Below are positions 20,772-33,000 of a stretch of DNA of 64,000 nucleotides, in pieces (positions within the stretch are counted from its first letter, which is position 1; every line of letters starts with the position of its first letter). This stretch comes from Gnetum montanum (lineage: Eukaryota; Streptophyta; Gnetopsida; Gnetales; Gnetaceae): contig MNCI01009225.1 of assembly GCA_015680685.1 (NCBI GenBank), forward strand, positions 252,707 through 316,706, given 5' to 3'. The translations under genes were made by a program, and so were the position numbers. The notes under the pieces were generated by a model that made no database searches, was not told where the DNA came from, and was given only the letters and a program-made list of their open reading frames with translations.

Positions 20772-21179
20772 GTTTTTGTAATGAAGTAAAGTACACTGAA
20801 AGAGTGCTAGGCTTATTTTTAACACAGTATTAAAGCATTGGATAAAGGAGAATGCTTATCCTTTGTGATAGGGTAGCAGAATCTTGAGCTCATATGCTTT
20901 TGCCAAGCATTTCATCACTTCAAGTAGGGAGATCTTCAATTTCACATAGGACAAATTTTTTAAAAACTTCAAAAGCCTAACAAGAACTAATTTAATAGAT
21001 ATAGGCTTATGGTTAACCTGATTTAGTTTGTAGGCAATAATTTTAGGTTAGATTTGGCTCATAATATCTACTTTATAGGTGTAGTGTTAAAATGTGGCTG
21101 TGCAAGTGGGGTTAGAAAATGAATAGTGCATTAATAAAGCAATTATGCTATTTAAAAATGGAGATAAAAAGGATCTCAA

Positions 21180-22870
21180 TAATTTATGTTTAAAAGATGG
21201 ACCAAATAAAATTAGATACATGCAATTTCCTAAGTAGTGGCTCATTTTTGAAAATATCATCTCATCACTTTAAAGAAATCATGGAGCAACAACAATCTAC
21301 TATAAATCATCTCATCACTTTAAAATATCTTATTGATAGAGCAAAAGGTCCATACAAAAAGAAGATTTTATATGATTTGTAGATTTTTCTAAGGCCTATG
21401 ATTCTATCATTTAAAGCAAGTTATGAAGGCACTTGGAAAATTTAGAAATTCTCAACACGCTATTATCTGCTATGCAAAAAGTTTACAAAGAGGTATAAAT
21501 TTAATTTATCAATAGGCTAAAAGAATTTTATTTAACACTTTTGTTGGTGTTAAAAGAAGATGTCCTCTTTCTCATACTTCATTTGGGCTTTTTATTTATG
21601 AAATTGAAGACCGAATGTATAAATTAATAACTTATTTTACAATTATAATTGAAAGTCATCTTGTCAAACTCTAGTCTATGCTAATGATGTTGCCTTAAAA
21701 TTACAAATTTAATGGAAGAATTTCAATAAATACTTCATAGTTTTAATGACATTTTGTTAGCGTTTAGGAATAAAAGTTGAAAGTTAATGTCTAGAAAACA
21801 AAAATTATGATTTGTAATCTACATAATAAGATGTACAATTTTACTATAGGACGTCAACATATGGACATATTTTCATTTTACAAATATCTTGGTCTAGAAT
21901 GCCCTTGTAATTATAAATGGAATCCATGCATTACTCAAAGAGTTGCAAGTGGTATGAAAGCCTTATTTTCTTTGAAAAGTAATGTATGAAGGAATATATT
22001 CTAGCTTGGGATATCTGAAAATAATTTTATCATGTCATTGTACAACCTACTATTCTTTATGGATGTGTTGTATGTGATATTACTCTATTAAATAAATATT
22101 GGAAAGAAATAGGAGAAATTTAGAAGCTTTTTTTTTTTCCTAAATAAATTTAAAGTAAAGAGACAAATACAATATGATATTATGTCTCTTGAAGTTGAGA
22201 TAATGTCATTAGAGGTTGAAGCTATTTATTAGTTCATAGCCTACATATAATTGTTATGTGTGTTCATTGGATAAACATTCCAAAAATGTGATGATGGAAA
22301 CCCATGATAAAGGATAGCTTCATGAAGGGATTCCATGGCTTAATAAATGGAATATTCAAGAGTACAATCTCTATTTTGACCCTAACTAAGTTAGAAAATT
22401 AGCAAAACAAACAATATTTCAAAAAATTTGGGAAAATATAAAAGTTAAAAAACACTTCTATTTGAATAGTATCAAGAGAGGCCTTAATTAAAACGCAAAC
22501 TATTTATCTACTACTATTTTTCATTTGTTACAATGCTTAATTAGTGCAACACAAACGGGATATCATCATCTAAGAGTTGAAACAAGTAGATGATTCAAAA
22601 TTTCTCTTGAAGAACGAATATGTGGATTGTGCTATAGAAATAGCATTGAAAATGAATACCACATTTTCCTATATTGTCTTGCATTAGAGCACCTTAGACA
22701 TAGATGAGATATTACAATTGTAAATTTGATTAATTTTTTCCAATTATTAGCATGAATACTTGATAATTTTCTAACTAATTTTTTTAGATTCATAGCATGT
22801 ATATTTCTACTATCTACTAGATCCAAAGGTTCTACAAAAATAAAATTTTAGTTTCAATAACATAGAAGGT
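21180..22870 (+). pseudogene. LINE reverse transcriptase remnant (copy C)
   Basis: Ordered RT landmarks: INHLITLKYLIDRAKGPYKKKI, then FSKAYDSI across a frameshift near 21390; GVKRRCPLS at 21546-21572; and the catalytic box as YAND (21677-21688), where the family has YxDD. After RT come TILYGCVV (about 22050), SLEVEAIY (22205) and a C-terminal Cys-rich block, LEERICGLCYRNSIENEYH (22608-22660), typical of LINE ORF2 ends. The endonuclease is missing and stops and frameshifts are common. ORF2 copies LINE RNA into DNA at a nick; this copy cannot. The 3' end probably lies near 22870-23000. Confidence 0.75.
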
Positions 22871-23544
22871 TTTGAGCTTATCAAGGCATCCAACTTATTG
22901 GTTAAGGGTGTGGGTTGTATTTTATAAGTTATAGGTGGCCTTGAGTTATACAAGCATTATGTAAAAATAATGTTGTAAATAGATTCATATGACCTTCTAT
23001 TTAAATTAATTTTAGTTTTAGTTTAAATATTCATAAATTTGTAATGTTGTTTTTAAAAAAAGTTTTGGACTTATAGTTAATTATATAAAATCTGGCTATA
23101 AATTTAGAGGTGCAATATTAATGGTCTAATTAAAATGATTAAAATTTAACTATTTTTGGATGCATCATCATCTTAGTGTCTCTATCCCATCTATGATGGG
23201 CTAACCACTAAGCTAGGTGAAGGCTTTAACGATGACTTACTAAGGTTGGCAATCTACTTGATGCCATATTTCTAAACATATAATTTTATAGTACCCCTAG
23301 GTGGCACATGTCTTAGTACATCCCTTGGATTATAGGTTTCAATAAAATTTTTAAATTAAACTCATTTAAGCTCATAATTTTCATCTCATTCATGTTTAAA
23401 TGCTAAAGAGTTGGAATTAAGCTAATTTTGGACTCATGATATTTTTCAATCAAATTATCATAATATCATTTAAACTCATATAGTATTTTATGGCTTGAAA
23501 AAATTAAAATAAAACTCATATTTAGAATTATAAAACTGAAATAT
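22871..23544. other. Unassigned AT-rich sequence
   Basis: Probably LINE 3' UTR followed by unrelated DNA. A weak tRNA-like string on the - strand near 23205-23230 is not enough for a call. Confidence 0.4.
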
Positions 23545-23914
23545 TTTGAATAATAAGCCCTTTAAATATAAAATTTGAATGATCTTTATCTAATTAGTTT
23601 ATTTATGAAGAAGAAAAAATTTGTATTTAATAGTTTTATTGCTATAACATAAGGATGTCCTCCGTCTCCTACTTTTTCAAGTATTTTTATTAGCGAACTT
23701 GAAGAATGGTTGCATAAAATGCTAATTCAATTTGTAATTACAATTGAAATACTCCTATAAAACTCTTACTTTATGCTAATGATGTTGTCTTAATTTCCAA
23801 ATGAACAAGAAATTGCAAAAAATACTGAATACTCTTGATGACTTTTGTCTATAGTTAAGAATGAAAGTGAATGTCTAGAGAGCAAATTCATGATTTGTAA
23901 TGCACATAACATGG
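23545..23914 (+). pseudogene. LINE RT fragment (copy D), left of nested insertions
   Basis: GCPPSPTFSSIFISELEEWL at about 23653-23715 and a YAND box at 23772-23783, followed by the same post-RT sequence as copy C (CTAGAGAGCAAATTCATGATTTGTAATGCACATAA). It continues after the nested SINE and B1 as copy E (37164-37620). Confidence 0.7.
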
Positions 23915-24032
23915 AGGTGTTAGTGTAGTGGGAAGAGTCTTGGCCTAGAATACCTAGGTTAGAGATTTGATTCTAGTAGGCTACATTGAGTTACAAATAA
24001 ATAAAATTAAAATTTAAAAATTGGTATGAAAC
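23915..24032 (+). mobile_element. tRNA-derived SINE, left part (split by B1)
   Basis: GGAGGTGTTAGTGTAGTGGGAAGAGTCTTGG (A-box region), GGTTAGAGATTTGATTCTAG (B-box region), then TTGAGTTA and an AT-rich body that stops at TATGAAAC, where B1 begins. Joined to 37068 it reads GAAAC/TAATCT, matching GAAACTGATCT in the SINE at 51908. Candidate SINE target duplications are TAATGCACATAACATGG (23898-23914) and AAATGACATAAACATGTAG (near 37145-37163). Confidence 0.65.
24028..24032. repeat. Target site duplication of B1, left
   Basis: GAAAC; the right copy at 37063-37067 is AAAAC (four of five identical). Confidence 0.8.
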
Positions 24033-24924
24033 TAATGAGTAGAGAATACCCCTATGCTCACCATACGAATCACTAAGTGTTCACATGTGATTTGGTTGAA
24101 TTCCGTGAACTGTATGTCTTCCAATACACTAGTCTATAGGAAGTGAACTTTTCCCTAATAGCCATTTTTTGTCCTCCCAATTACACTTGTGATATGAAAA
24201 GGTATGGTTAAGTGTAATCAAGGCATATTATTTTTATTATTTTTTATGTTTCATGTGTTGGGTGCTTATGATAAAGGATGGAGGGAATGAAGTAAATTAA
24301 TTGCTAAATTAATCTAACTAACTAATATCTAACTAATCCTAACATAAGCATCTAATCCCACTTTTTGTACACTTCTTGAACACATAAAATGCTACTAGGT
24401 TACCAAACGTTAAGTGTTACTAGAATTACCAGGTGTCATGTGCATGCTCAAAGTGGTTGTACTTATGTGCTTGATTAATCTCTACTTAACTTAGCTTAGT
24501 TTAGCCTAATTAATTATTTAATTACTTAAATCATTAAATAAAATTACTAAAAAAATTAAACGCATGAAGAAAATATTTAATCTAACCAAAGTGCTACAAG
24601 GTTTATCAGAAAGTTTGTCTTTATTTCCACACGCACTGCCATGCTCAAGTATCACAACGCGTGAATAAATATCTGTACACTCAATGACTCTTGCTATGGG
24701 CACTTGGGAAATAGTCTAACTTTGGGGAAAAGAAACTACAAGAGCTCCACTACAACTATGACAAGACATGCCATAAACATGATAGGTGAGCACGTATTTA
24801 TAGGAGAAAATAGACACTACATTGACAAGGCCATGTTAACACATCAAATTATGCATCAATGGGATGCAGTTGATAAGGCCTAGTTGATGGGGCCCAATTG
24901 ATGTAGCCAATCCATGATTCATCA
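24033..24924 (-). repeat. 3' LTR of B1
   Basis: 892 bp. The outer end is TAATGAGTAGAGAATACCCC; the inner end TCATCA at 24919-24924 is followed by ACCCCCATGACT (purine tract on -). U3 repeats are of the TTGATG...GGCC type (24855-24905) and TATA is at 24795-24803. Confidence 0.9.
24795..24803 (-). promoter_or_regulatory. TATA box, 3' LTR of B1
   Basis: CTATAAATA on the - strand after the U3 repeats. Confidence 0.7.
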
Positions 24925-25166
24925 TACCCCCATGACTAAATAAAAACTCTTCCTTGAGTTCTTTAAAAATTTTAAAAGGTATGGAATTATTGACTAACGA
25001 TAGACATATGACAGACATAAACAAACACAAACAAACACTAAGTGCTCAAGTGTACGGATATACGATCATTACAAAATTTTTAGGTATTCAATACTATAGA
25101 ATTGAACACCAAGACAAAATTTGACAAACACATTCTCCTCTAATGGCATTAAGATGATGGAGAAGT

Positions 25167-28020
25167 TTAAATAGTCCCAGGTGGTGAAGGCTCTTGAGGT
25201 TCTAAGGGACCTTCTCCTGCTTCAGCGACATGCGATGATTGAGGTTATTATGGCTATCCTTCTACTACTACAACTTCTGGTGGAAGACAAAAAGCATTCA
25301 ACAATGCTTTCATCTTCTCCTCCTTACTCATGGGATTATGCACGGTTCACATAGCTTTGCCAGTGTGGGCCAGAATGGTCACATCCCAAGGGTACACCAT
25401 TGTTGAAAATAGCTCCTTGACATTGACAAACTAGGCAGCAAATTGTTTACATTTGATGTCAAATGCCTAGTTGCATTCTGTAATTCTTGTTAGTTGTTAT
25501 TCTTCTAGACAAGTTCTCATCAGTTGATCTTTGACCAATGAATCTTGTACTAAGAACTTCGAGTTCAACATTTGTAGTCTCAAGCTTCTTCTTAGTCTCC
25601 TTATGGTGCTTGAACTCTACCTCGTATAACAAGTATGAGTTGGCCACCTTCTTTTCTAAATCTTACCATGACCATTTAAAAGTTAGCATTGCTAGGTTTG
25701 TGTATCGGAGAGTGGTGAGCTAGATGTATTCAATCATCTCTTCTATTTACAACTCCTTCATGTGGATTCTTGCTTTGTTTCAGGAATTTATCCCATCAAT
25801 GACAGGTTGCCATACCTCTCCTCCTTATTGGAGGGCTTCGTTGACTTTTGCCTTAGCCATTTGAATGTGTTTTTCATTTATTTCTTTTTGTAGGCCAACT
25901 TGATCTCTGTAGTGATCTTTGACTCTCTCAAATTTGCAAGCATTGTTTTTCGAGGTGGCAATTTCAATTGTAGATTTTTGGCATAAGGTGCAGACTTCCT
26001 CCATGGATAGATTTCTATTCTCCACTACTAAACTCCTAAGCTCAGTGTTCACCCTTGCTAGCTACTCCTAATGTTTATGAATAAATTCTTACATTTTTTG
26101 TTTTTATGCATCAACATTCTACAAGTAATGATTTTCTACTGTCAGCATCTCATTCTCTTAGTGCATCTAGACCAAGTCTTTTTAAATTGAATATGTTTTA
26201 GCCTTAGCCATGGACTAGTCAAAGATGACCATTACCATTCTCACCTCAACTTTTTTGAGTTTGTCTTGAATTTGTTGAAAAGATTCATCTCTTATTAGTG
26301 TAGGGTTGAAGAGTGCAGGATTAGCGAAATGGGCTCTTAATTCAGAAACCTCCATGGCCAAGTGTTGGTTTTGTGGTTGAGCCATTTCAAGTTGTCCTTC
26401 TAAAATGATGCACTTGCCCTTTGCTTCAAGCAGCTTTGACTTGGTTGCAGTTGTATTATTCAAAAAATCAAAGATATCCAAAATCAGTTGCCCAGTTCCT
26501 ACTAGTCAGTTCAACAACTCTTCATGCGAGGTTGCACTCAGTCTTTCACTAATAGTCCTTATAGATGTCTATACATCTCTGAGCATAGAAACATTTGGTA
26601 TAGGAACCACAAGTGTGTTTAATGCTTCAACGATTCTGTCAGCAACTGCTTCTACTATTGTCTCTTACCCTTGGAACTACATCACCAAGATAGTTGCCCC
26701 TTCTCCCTCCTCTAAGCACATTGAAAAGGTAGCATCATTTCTAGATATTTCTAGGAATTGCAGTTATTGTGAGAGAGACGCTATCGCCTCTCTAGCATTA
26801 GGATTCGACCTTGTAGGCAACTACATTATTTGGGCTAAGAATATTGGCCCACCTCCCTACATATGGCTTATCGTTTGAGCCACTTCGTTGAGCTGAATCA
26901 TTGTAGGACAGTACATAGATGGATTCCCACCACTAGTTCCTATTTACTACTCTCGATCATGCAAGAGTTATTCTCAAATTTCATGTAGGTACTCAATGGC
27001 TACATAGGGCTTTGACATTGTTTCTTGAGTAGGTGGTGGAGGTGGTGGTGGCTACTTCTCTTCTTTTGATATGACAGGAGTCTTATCTTTTATCATTTTA
27101 GACCAAGAGGCAATGGAATTATGCCAGATCGTATCATTGGTGTAGCGAACTATCCTTGTCCTTTTGTAGAGTTTTCTGATTAGGCATGGAAATGATAGGG
27201 TTTTCTTTCCACATTCATTCTTCTTCAAACTATTCTCTATCTCTAGATAGATCAACTATGGAAGGTTAACCAAGAATGTTTTGCTTAGAGTGGCATAGGC
27301 ATGGGTGGAGAAGGTTGTCATCTTATTAGGCCTCACTATCAGATTGAGGTGTTAGGTCACTATCTTGAAGTATATTCGCACCACTAGTGTGAGCATGCTA
27401 AACTCCTTACTATCAACTTCATAATACCACTAGGTCCACTCCCTTTTGATCTTAGGATCTACTTGTGTTAAGATTTCTACCAAACAAGTGCTAGAATCAT
27501 GTAGACCAAGAGCCTACACAATCGCTTCTACTAAGTAAGATAGCTGGATGTCCTTGATTCTCATAGTGGATCTTGCCTTTCTACTATTCTAGAAGACATA
27601 TGTCTCTTTCATGTACCACTTCCCACTAATAGTGATGATCAGTCACATGGGAGAGCTTTGCAATTATGTCTTTACTTTTGGTGGAGCATGTTTTAAGAAT
27701 GGTCCAAAGTTAAGTTCTTGGAGAGTTAAGTGTTGGATATTATGAGGCTTGATCATATCTAGGAAGGCTTATGTCAATGTGACCTAAAGTCTTGGTATAG
27801 GCCTAAGTGCCTCTCCTATTTAGAATTATTTAGTCACAACCTCTTCTTCAAGAATTTTTTGAACAAATTTTACTTTGGGCTCCTCCCAAAGAGGTCCCGT
27901 TGTGTGAGTTTTTGCTACCTGCTCTTGGGCTCCTTCTTCTTGGCCTCTTCTAGTTTTGGGTCATTTATCCCTTGGTTGTGATGGTCCTCCTTCCTACAGG
28001 TGTTATGGTCTAGGTGCCAT
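25167..28020 (-). pseudogene. ORF3 of B1 (coiled-coil protein)
   Basis: From ATG at 28020-28018 (MAPRP), directly after an AG splice acceptor, to TAA at 25167-25169 after PPGTI. The span of 2854 bp is within 3 bp of B2. Order: basic Gln/Glu-rich N-terminus; ELNFGPFLKHAP; KWYMKETYVF; LIYLEIENSLKKNECGKKTL (27190-27255); a Pro run (27030-27050); then coiled coil (26481-25459) with MEEVCTLCQKS, FERVKDHYRDQVGLQKEINE and SYLLYEVEFKHHKETKKKLE; then EEKMKALL and a Pro-rich tail. No Cys/His catalytic pattern, signal peptide or hydrophobic span is seen. The weak resemblance of the first half to the plant transposon-associated domain is inference. Confidence 0.75.
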
Positions 28021-28322
28021 CTATATCACAACATGACCAAGGATTAACACTTAATGTGTAACTTGAAACATTGGAAATACCTTATCTCTTGGGGTAGTTA
28101 CACTTGCCTAAGTTATGATCATGGCTTGGTTTATTATTTTATTATTAATTTAATATTAATAATTAATTTTAGGTTTACCGAAGTTTTTTGGAAGGGTTAA
28201 ACTCTCAAAAATTGATGGTTTAATGTTATTCTATTCATTAACCCTTTGGGGGAGTTAGAAAATTTTTTAAAAATTTTCATTTGAAAATGTAAGGTTTGTG
28301 GGCCCCATGACTAAGCGCTTAC
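28021..28322 (-). other. Leader intron before ORF3 of B1
   Basis: Donor ACTGAAG/GTAAGC (exon end 28323, GT at 28322-28321) and acceptor GATATAG/ATGG (AG at 28022-28021), 302 bp. The acceptor touches the ORF3 start codon. B2 has the same sites and a 296-bp interval, with donor CCGAAG/GTATGC. Confidence 0.65.
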
Positions 28323-30009
28323 CTTCAGTAGCTACAAGATCAAAGAATAAAGTAATTTGAACAAATGGTGTGAAAGTTATGGGCTTTGGAAGGTTATGGG
28401 CTTTGAAAAATTGCAAAACTCCCTTATTGTTTTGAAGCAAATGATAAAAAAATTCAAAGTGTTGGGTGGTATTTATAGAATTTTTGGGTTGTGTCAACAG
28501 GGCCTGGTCAATGAGGCTGAGTTGATGCAGCTGTTGATCACCGTTGACTTTGTTAAAAGTAATGAAAAACAAGAAGTTTTTGAGAAAAATTTGGGTTAAA
28601 TGAAAGTCCAAAAAGCCAAGAACATGATGAAAATATTAGAAGAAGGTTTTGATATTTAGAAAATTAAGGAATGAGTAGAGAACGAGATTTGATGAAGAAG
28701 AATGCCTTAAGGAGCACACAGTTGAATGTACAACAAGGCGTATGAAATATTTTGGTTACAGCAATATCTAAGGATAAACAACTTAACTATCTAAACCATG
28801 AGATATGCAAGTGGGTCCTCCCCATAGTGGCACATGCCCCTTTTTCCGTAAGGAATCTGTGGATCCCATAGTTGATTAATGGTGACAAAAAGTTAAGGAC
28901 CAAACCTAGAGAACCTATTTAGGAATTTCAACACATCAAACTAAGACATGAAACAAAAACATGAAAAATAGCAATGAGGTGAGTTATGGAGGGCATTGAT
29001 GGATAAGAGAAAGAATGGAATGGATGTCCCAATCATGGTCACATGAAGTCCCTTGTGAGAATCATGGTTAAATGACCTAATAAAGTCTAACCTTAGTCCA
29101 GACCAAAACCAACCACTTTTAATGACTTCACATTGCCACTCTAGGACCGGTCCATCCCCTCGAGACATAAAAATACTTCCATAGACAACCACTATTCCTT
29201 TTTTGAGAAAAAAAAAGAGAAGTAGGAAGTGAGAAAGGACCTTAGTGAGAGGGGACCTTCAGGCATGGGTAACATGTCTTTCTAGTTGCATAACTAGTGA
29301 TTGAAGCCCATTTACTTTGTCTAAGGGGTGTGCTTTGAATTTCCATCATTCTCTTCTTTTTTTTTAATTTTTTTCTCATTTTGTTTTATTTATTTATTTT
29401 TGGATGGGAACCACACCATGAAAAGACTTATTCAACTTCCTGTTATTGGTCGACATAGATCAGTAAGAACTCCATAAAAACACACTTGCACCCAATTATG
29501 TAGATAGGTACAAAGAGTATTGAATTCCCATGAAGACACACCCTTTTCAAAACTTTTAATCTTTTCCAAGCTTGGAGACTACCAAGGTCACAAGTTTGTT
29601 TAAAATTTTATTAATGAAAAAAAAACCTCATGTTCCCAAAACTATGAAAATCATAGAGTTTGTGGATGGGTGGATGGCATGGACTCACTACTTGTTTCAT
29701 GAAAATAGAGACCCATCTTAGTTATCAGTCATCAAAATTCAAAAATAGAAACTAGACATTAGTAATAAAAAAACATTAGGTACAAACCACCATTAGTATC
29801 CAACAACAACATCATTGTGTCTTGTTGGCAATAAAGCACTTTTTATTAAAAGATGAGAGAAATTCACACCAAAATAAGAAAAAATATTAAAGAAATTGTA
29901 AAATATTCACAAAAGATAAAATTTACTAATGATGCTGTAAAACAAAAATTTGGAAAAATAATAAGGCATAAAAAAATGTGAAATACAAAAATATGAAAAA
30001 CTAAGGATT
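28323..30009 (-). other. Spacer of B1 between pol and ORF3
   Basis: No coding domain. It holds the ORF3 promoter, a conserved block at 28740-28910 (matching 57480-57680 in B2), and a further ~0.9 kb (about 28945-29805) that is absent in B2 but partly shared with the A spacer (29255-29286). Confidence 0.65.
28470..28560 (-). promoter_or_regulatory. Internal LTR-like promoter before ORF3 of B1
   Basis: In - strand order: GCTGCATCAACTCAGCC...GACCAGGCCCTGTTGACAC, then CTATAAATA (28478-28470). The B1 LTR U3 reads GGCTGCATCGATTGGGCACTGCCGACTAGGCCCTATCGACAT before its own CTATAAATA. Block order and spacing agree, and most differences are transitions. Confidence 0.75.
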
Positions 30010-33000
30010 CACTCAATAGGCTAGCATGGATGGCCATCTCCTCCACAACTAATTTGAAAGGAGGAAATCCAAAAGATTGAGCATTGTTGGTTATTTCTTG
30101 AGGTGTTGCTTCCACTAGCTTACATGGGTTCATGGGAAGGTTTAAGTTGTTATGTGTTGATCAGCTACTTTTTGTTTGGGCTTTTAGATTTGTAAATTAA
30201 CATGGCCCCAGAAGGAAAGGTTTCATAAATGATGTAAGGCCTTTCCCACAATGTTTAGAACTTAGTTCATTGAGGTACATTTGTGGGGTTTTAGTAGAGG
30301 ACCTTGTCTCCAGGTTGAAATTTTACTTTTTATATTCTAAGGTCATGGTGCTTTTTGTTGAATGCCTTGTGCACTTCATTCTAAGATAGGGTCACTAATT
30401 GATTTTCATCTAGCATGTTAAGGTTGATCAATAACTCTCTTTATGCTAGACTCAGGTCAAGATCTAGGTCACATGTTGTTGATAGTGTAGGAGATTAGAT
30501 TAAATAGGAAGTGTTGGTAGTTTTTTGTACAGTGGCTCATGGGGAAAATAGCCTATAGGGAGTTTCCATGTTGAGTGGAATGCTTAGAGGGCATTGTTGA
30601 GTTTTATGCTCTAGTCCCTCCTATATTTGCAAACAGTTCTTGTTAAGATCTTGGTAATCTCCTTGTTAGTAACCTCAACTTGACCATTGGCTTGGGGGTA
30701 ACAGGATATTATTAATTTATGTTCAACCCCCAAGCGTTGCATAAGCTTATGAAAGGTAGAACCTGTAAAATGAGGTCCATTGTTAGAAATTATTTCATGT
30801 GGCACACCAAACCTATTTTCAACATTTTTTTGTACAAAACACATAGCAGTGAATGATGTACAGTCGATGATGATTGCTACTTCTACCCATTTTGTACAAT
30901 AATCAATGACAATGATTATATATGCCTTTCCATTTGACATGGGTGTGATGGGACCCATGACATTGATGCCCCATATGTCAAAGGGTTCTAGTGGTTAGAT
31001 CCACTATTGATGTCCCTCCATTCGAGCGATCATCCCACCATCTCATTGGTAGCATTTACAAGAGCAAACAAATTGATGAGCATCTTTAAAGATACTTGGC
31101 CAATAATACCCTACCATCATGATCTTAATGACTATGCATCTCCTAGCATAATAGTTCCCATAAGGACCCTCATGAGCATCCTAGAGAATGCAAAATTAAT
31201 TTTCATGAGAGACATATCAATGAACCAGGCCATTAACACACACCTTATAAAGGTATCCATTAATTTCCATAAAGCATTTGGCCTGATGGAGAAATTTTTG
31301 TCTCTTCCTATAATATAGATCTCGTGGCATCTTCTAAGTGAGAAGATAAATGAGAATGCCATCATACCATTTTAATTCATTAGGCATTTTTTCATTTATT
31401 GCTCTTGTAAGGAGGAGTTCATTAGGAAATTGGTTAGAGAGTGAACTCTCCTTCTCTTTGTTATCCTATTGTAACCAAGACAAGTGATCAATGATCATAT
31501 TCTCAATCCTCTTTCAATCTACCATCATAAGATTGAATTACTACAAGATCACCAACACACCATTGTCTTGTTCATTATGAAGCGGATGGCACTATGATCA
31601 GTGTGCACAAACGCTTTACATCATAGCACATGGTGCCTAAACTTTTCTAGAGCATACACCACTACCATTAGTTGTTTTTCCATTATGGTGTAATTTAATT
31701 GTGCATCTATAATGCTTCAGCTTACATAGTGGATGTAATATGGACATTTTTGGTCATCCAATTGCATAAGCACAACTCCTAAGGCATAATTTGATGCATT
31801 TGTCATGATATGAAATGATCTAGACTAGTTAGGTGCTTGTAGAATTGGAGTCTCTATGAGCTCTAGAATGTTTTTTCTCATTCCTTGGTCTAGATAAATG
31901 AAGCATCTTTCTTTTTTATCTGGACAAATGATTTTTCTATCTTAGAAAAATTCTCTATGAATTACCGATAGTAGCCAATGTATCCAAGGAATCATTGAAC
32001 ATCTTTACTGGTTTCTAGTTGGTAATTTATTCCTTGCATGATCCTTATCTTTTTAGGATCCACATTAATCCCTACTTGAGAAATTCTATGCCCCAATACA
32101 ATGCCTTCTTGGATCATTAGATGGCTTTTTTACCAATTGAGCTGAAGATTCATCTCCACATATCTTCTAAGCAATTGATCAAGGTGGTCTAAGGCTTGCT
32201 CACATATAACACCATAGGTAGAGAAGTCATCCATGAAGACTTCCATCTCATAATCAATTTGTTACTGAAAAATTCTTAAGACCAAGTGTTGGAATGTTGT
32301 AAGAGCATTGCACAAACCAAAAGACATCCTTTGATATGCAAAAGATCCCTAGAGACTCATGAATGTTGTTTTGGCCTAATCATCTGGTGCGATCTAGATT
32401 TGGTTATAGCCACTAAAACCATCTAGAAAACTGTAATAGTAATGCCCTAATATAGTGTCTAACACTTGATCCACAAATGGCAATGGAAAGTGATCCTTGA
32501 ATGTGACCATATTCAACAGCCAGAAGTTGATACAGACCCACCACTTGCCACCTTTTTTTGGCACAATCATGAGTGGACTAACCCACTCACTATTTGCAAT
32601 GGGATAGATAAACCCTACCTTGAGGAGTTGTTCAATTTCTTTTTTGAAAATTTGCTTTAATTTGGGGTTCAACCACTATTGCAACTGTCTCTTTAGCTTT
32701 ATGGTTGAATCATTGTAAATATGATGCTAGCATATCCTAGGATCGATCCTTATAAGTTCAGGATATGACCAAGCAAAGGTTGTTGGCCATTTTTTGATAA
32801 CCACCAACAAAATTTATTTCTATTTAGGAGAAAGATTGGCATTGATTATTATCATCTTGTTATTTTTCAAAAATGCATACTACATGCTGGTAAGTAGAGT
32901 TTTCAACTCTAAGGGCTCTTGTTTAAAATTTTTATGGATTTCCAACTCTCCCTAATAGGTATCATCATTCACATTATCAGAGAGTTGTTGTTGAGCTTGC

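Noticed and set aside
23165-23235. tRNA-like string on the - strand (TAGCTTAGTGGTTAG)
   Set aside because: Only an A-box-like string; no foldable arms, no B box at the right distance and no match to the other SINE bodies.
26405-26878. 157-codon open frame on the + strand
   Set aside because: Antisense to the coiled-coil part of ORF3 in B1; the sense strand has the conserved motifs.
25167-28020. ORF3 as a retroviral-type envelope gene
   Set aside because: The position fits Athila env-like genes, but there is no signal peptide, hydrophobic fusion or anchor segment; the protein is mostly charged coiled coil.
30010-30110. Chromodomain at the end of integrase
   Set aside because: No aromatic-cage pattern is visible after the integrase core; the frame ends shortly after EMAIHAS.
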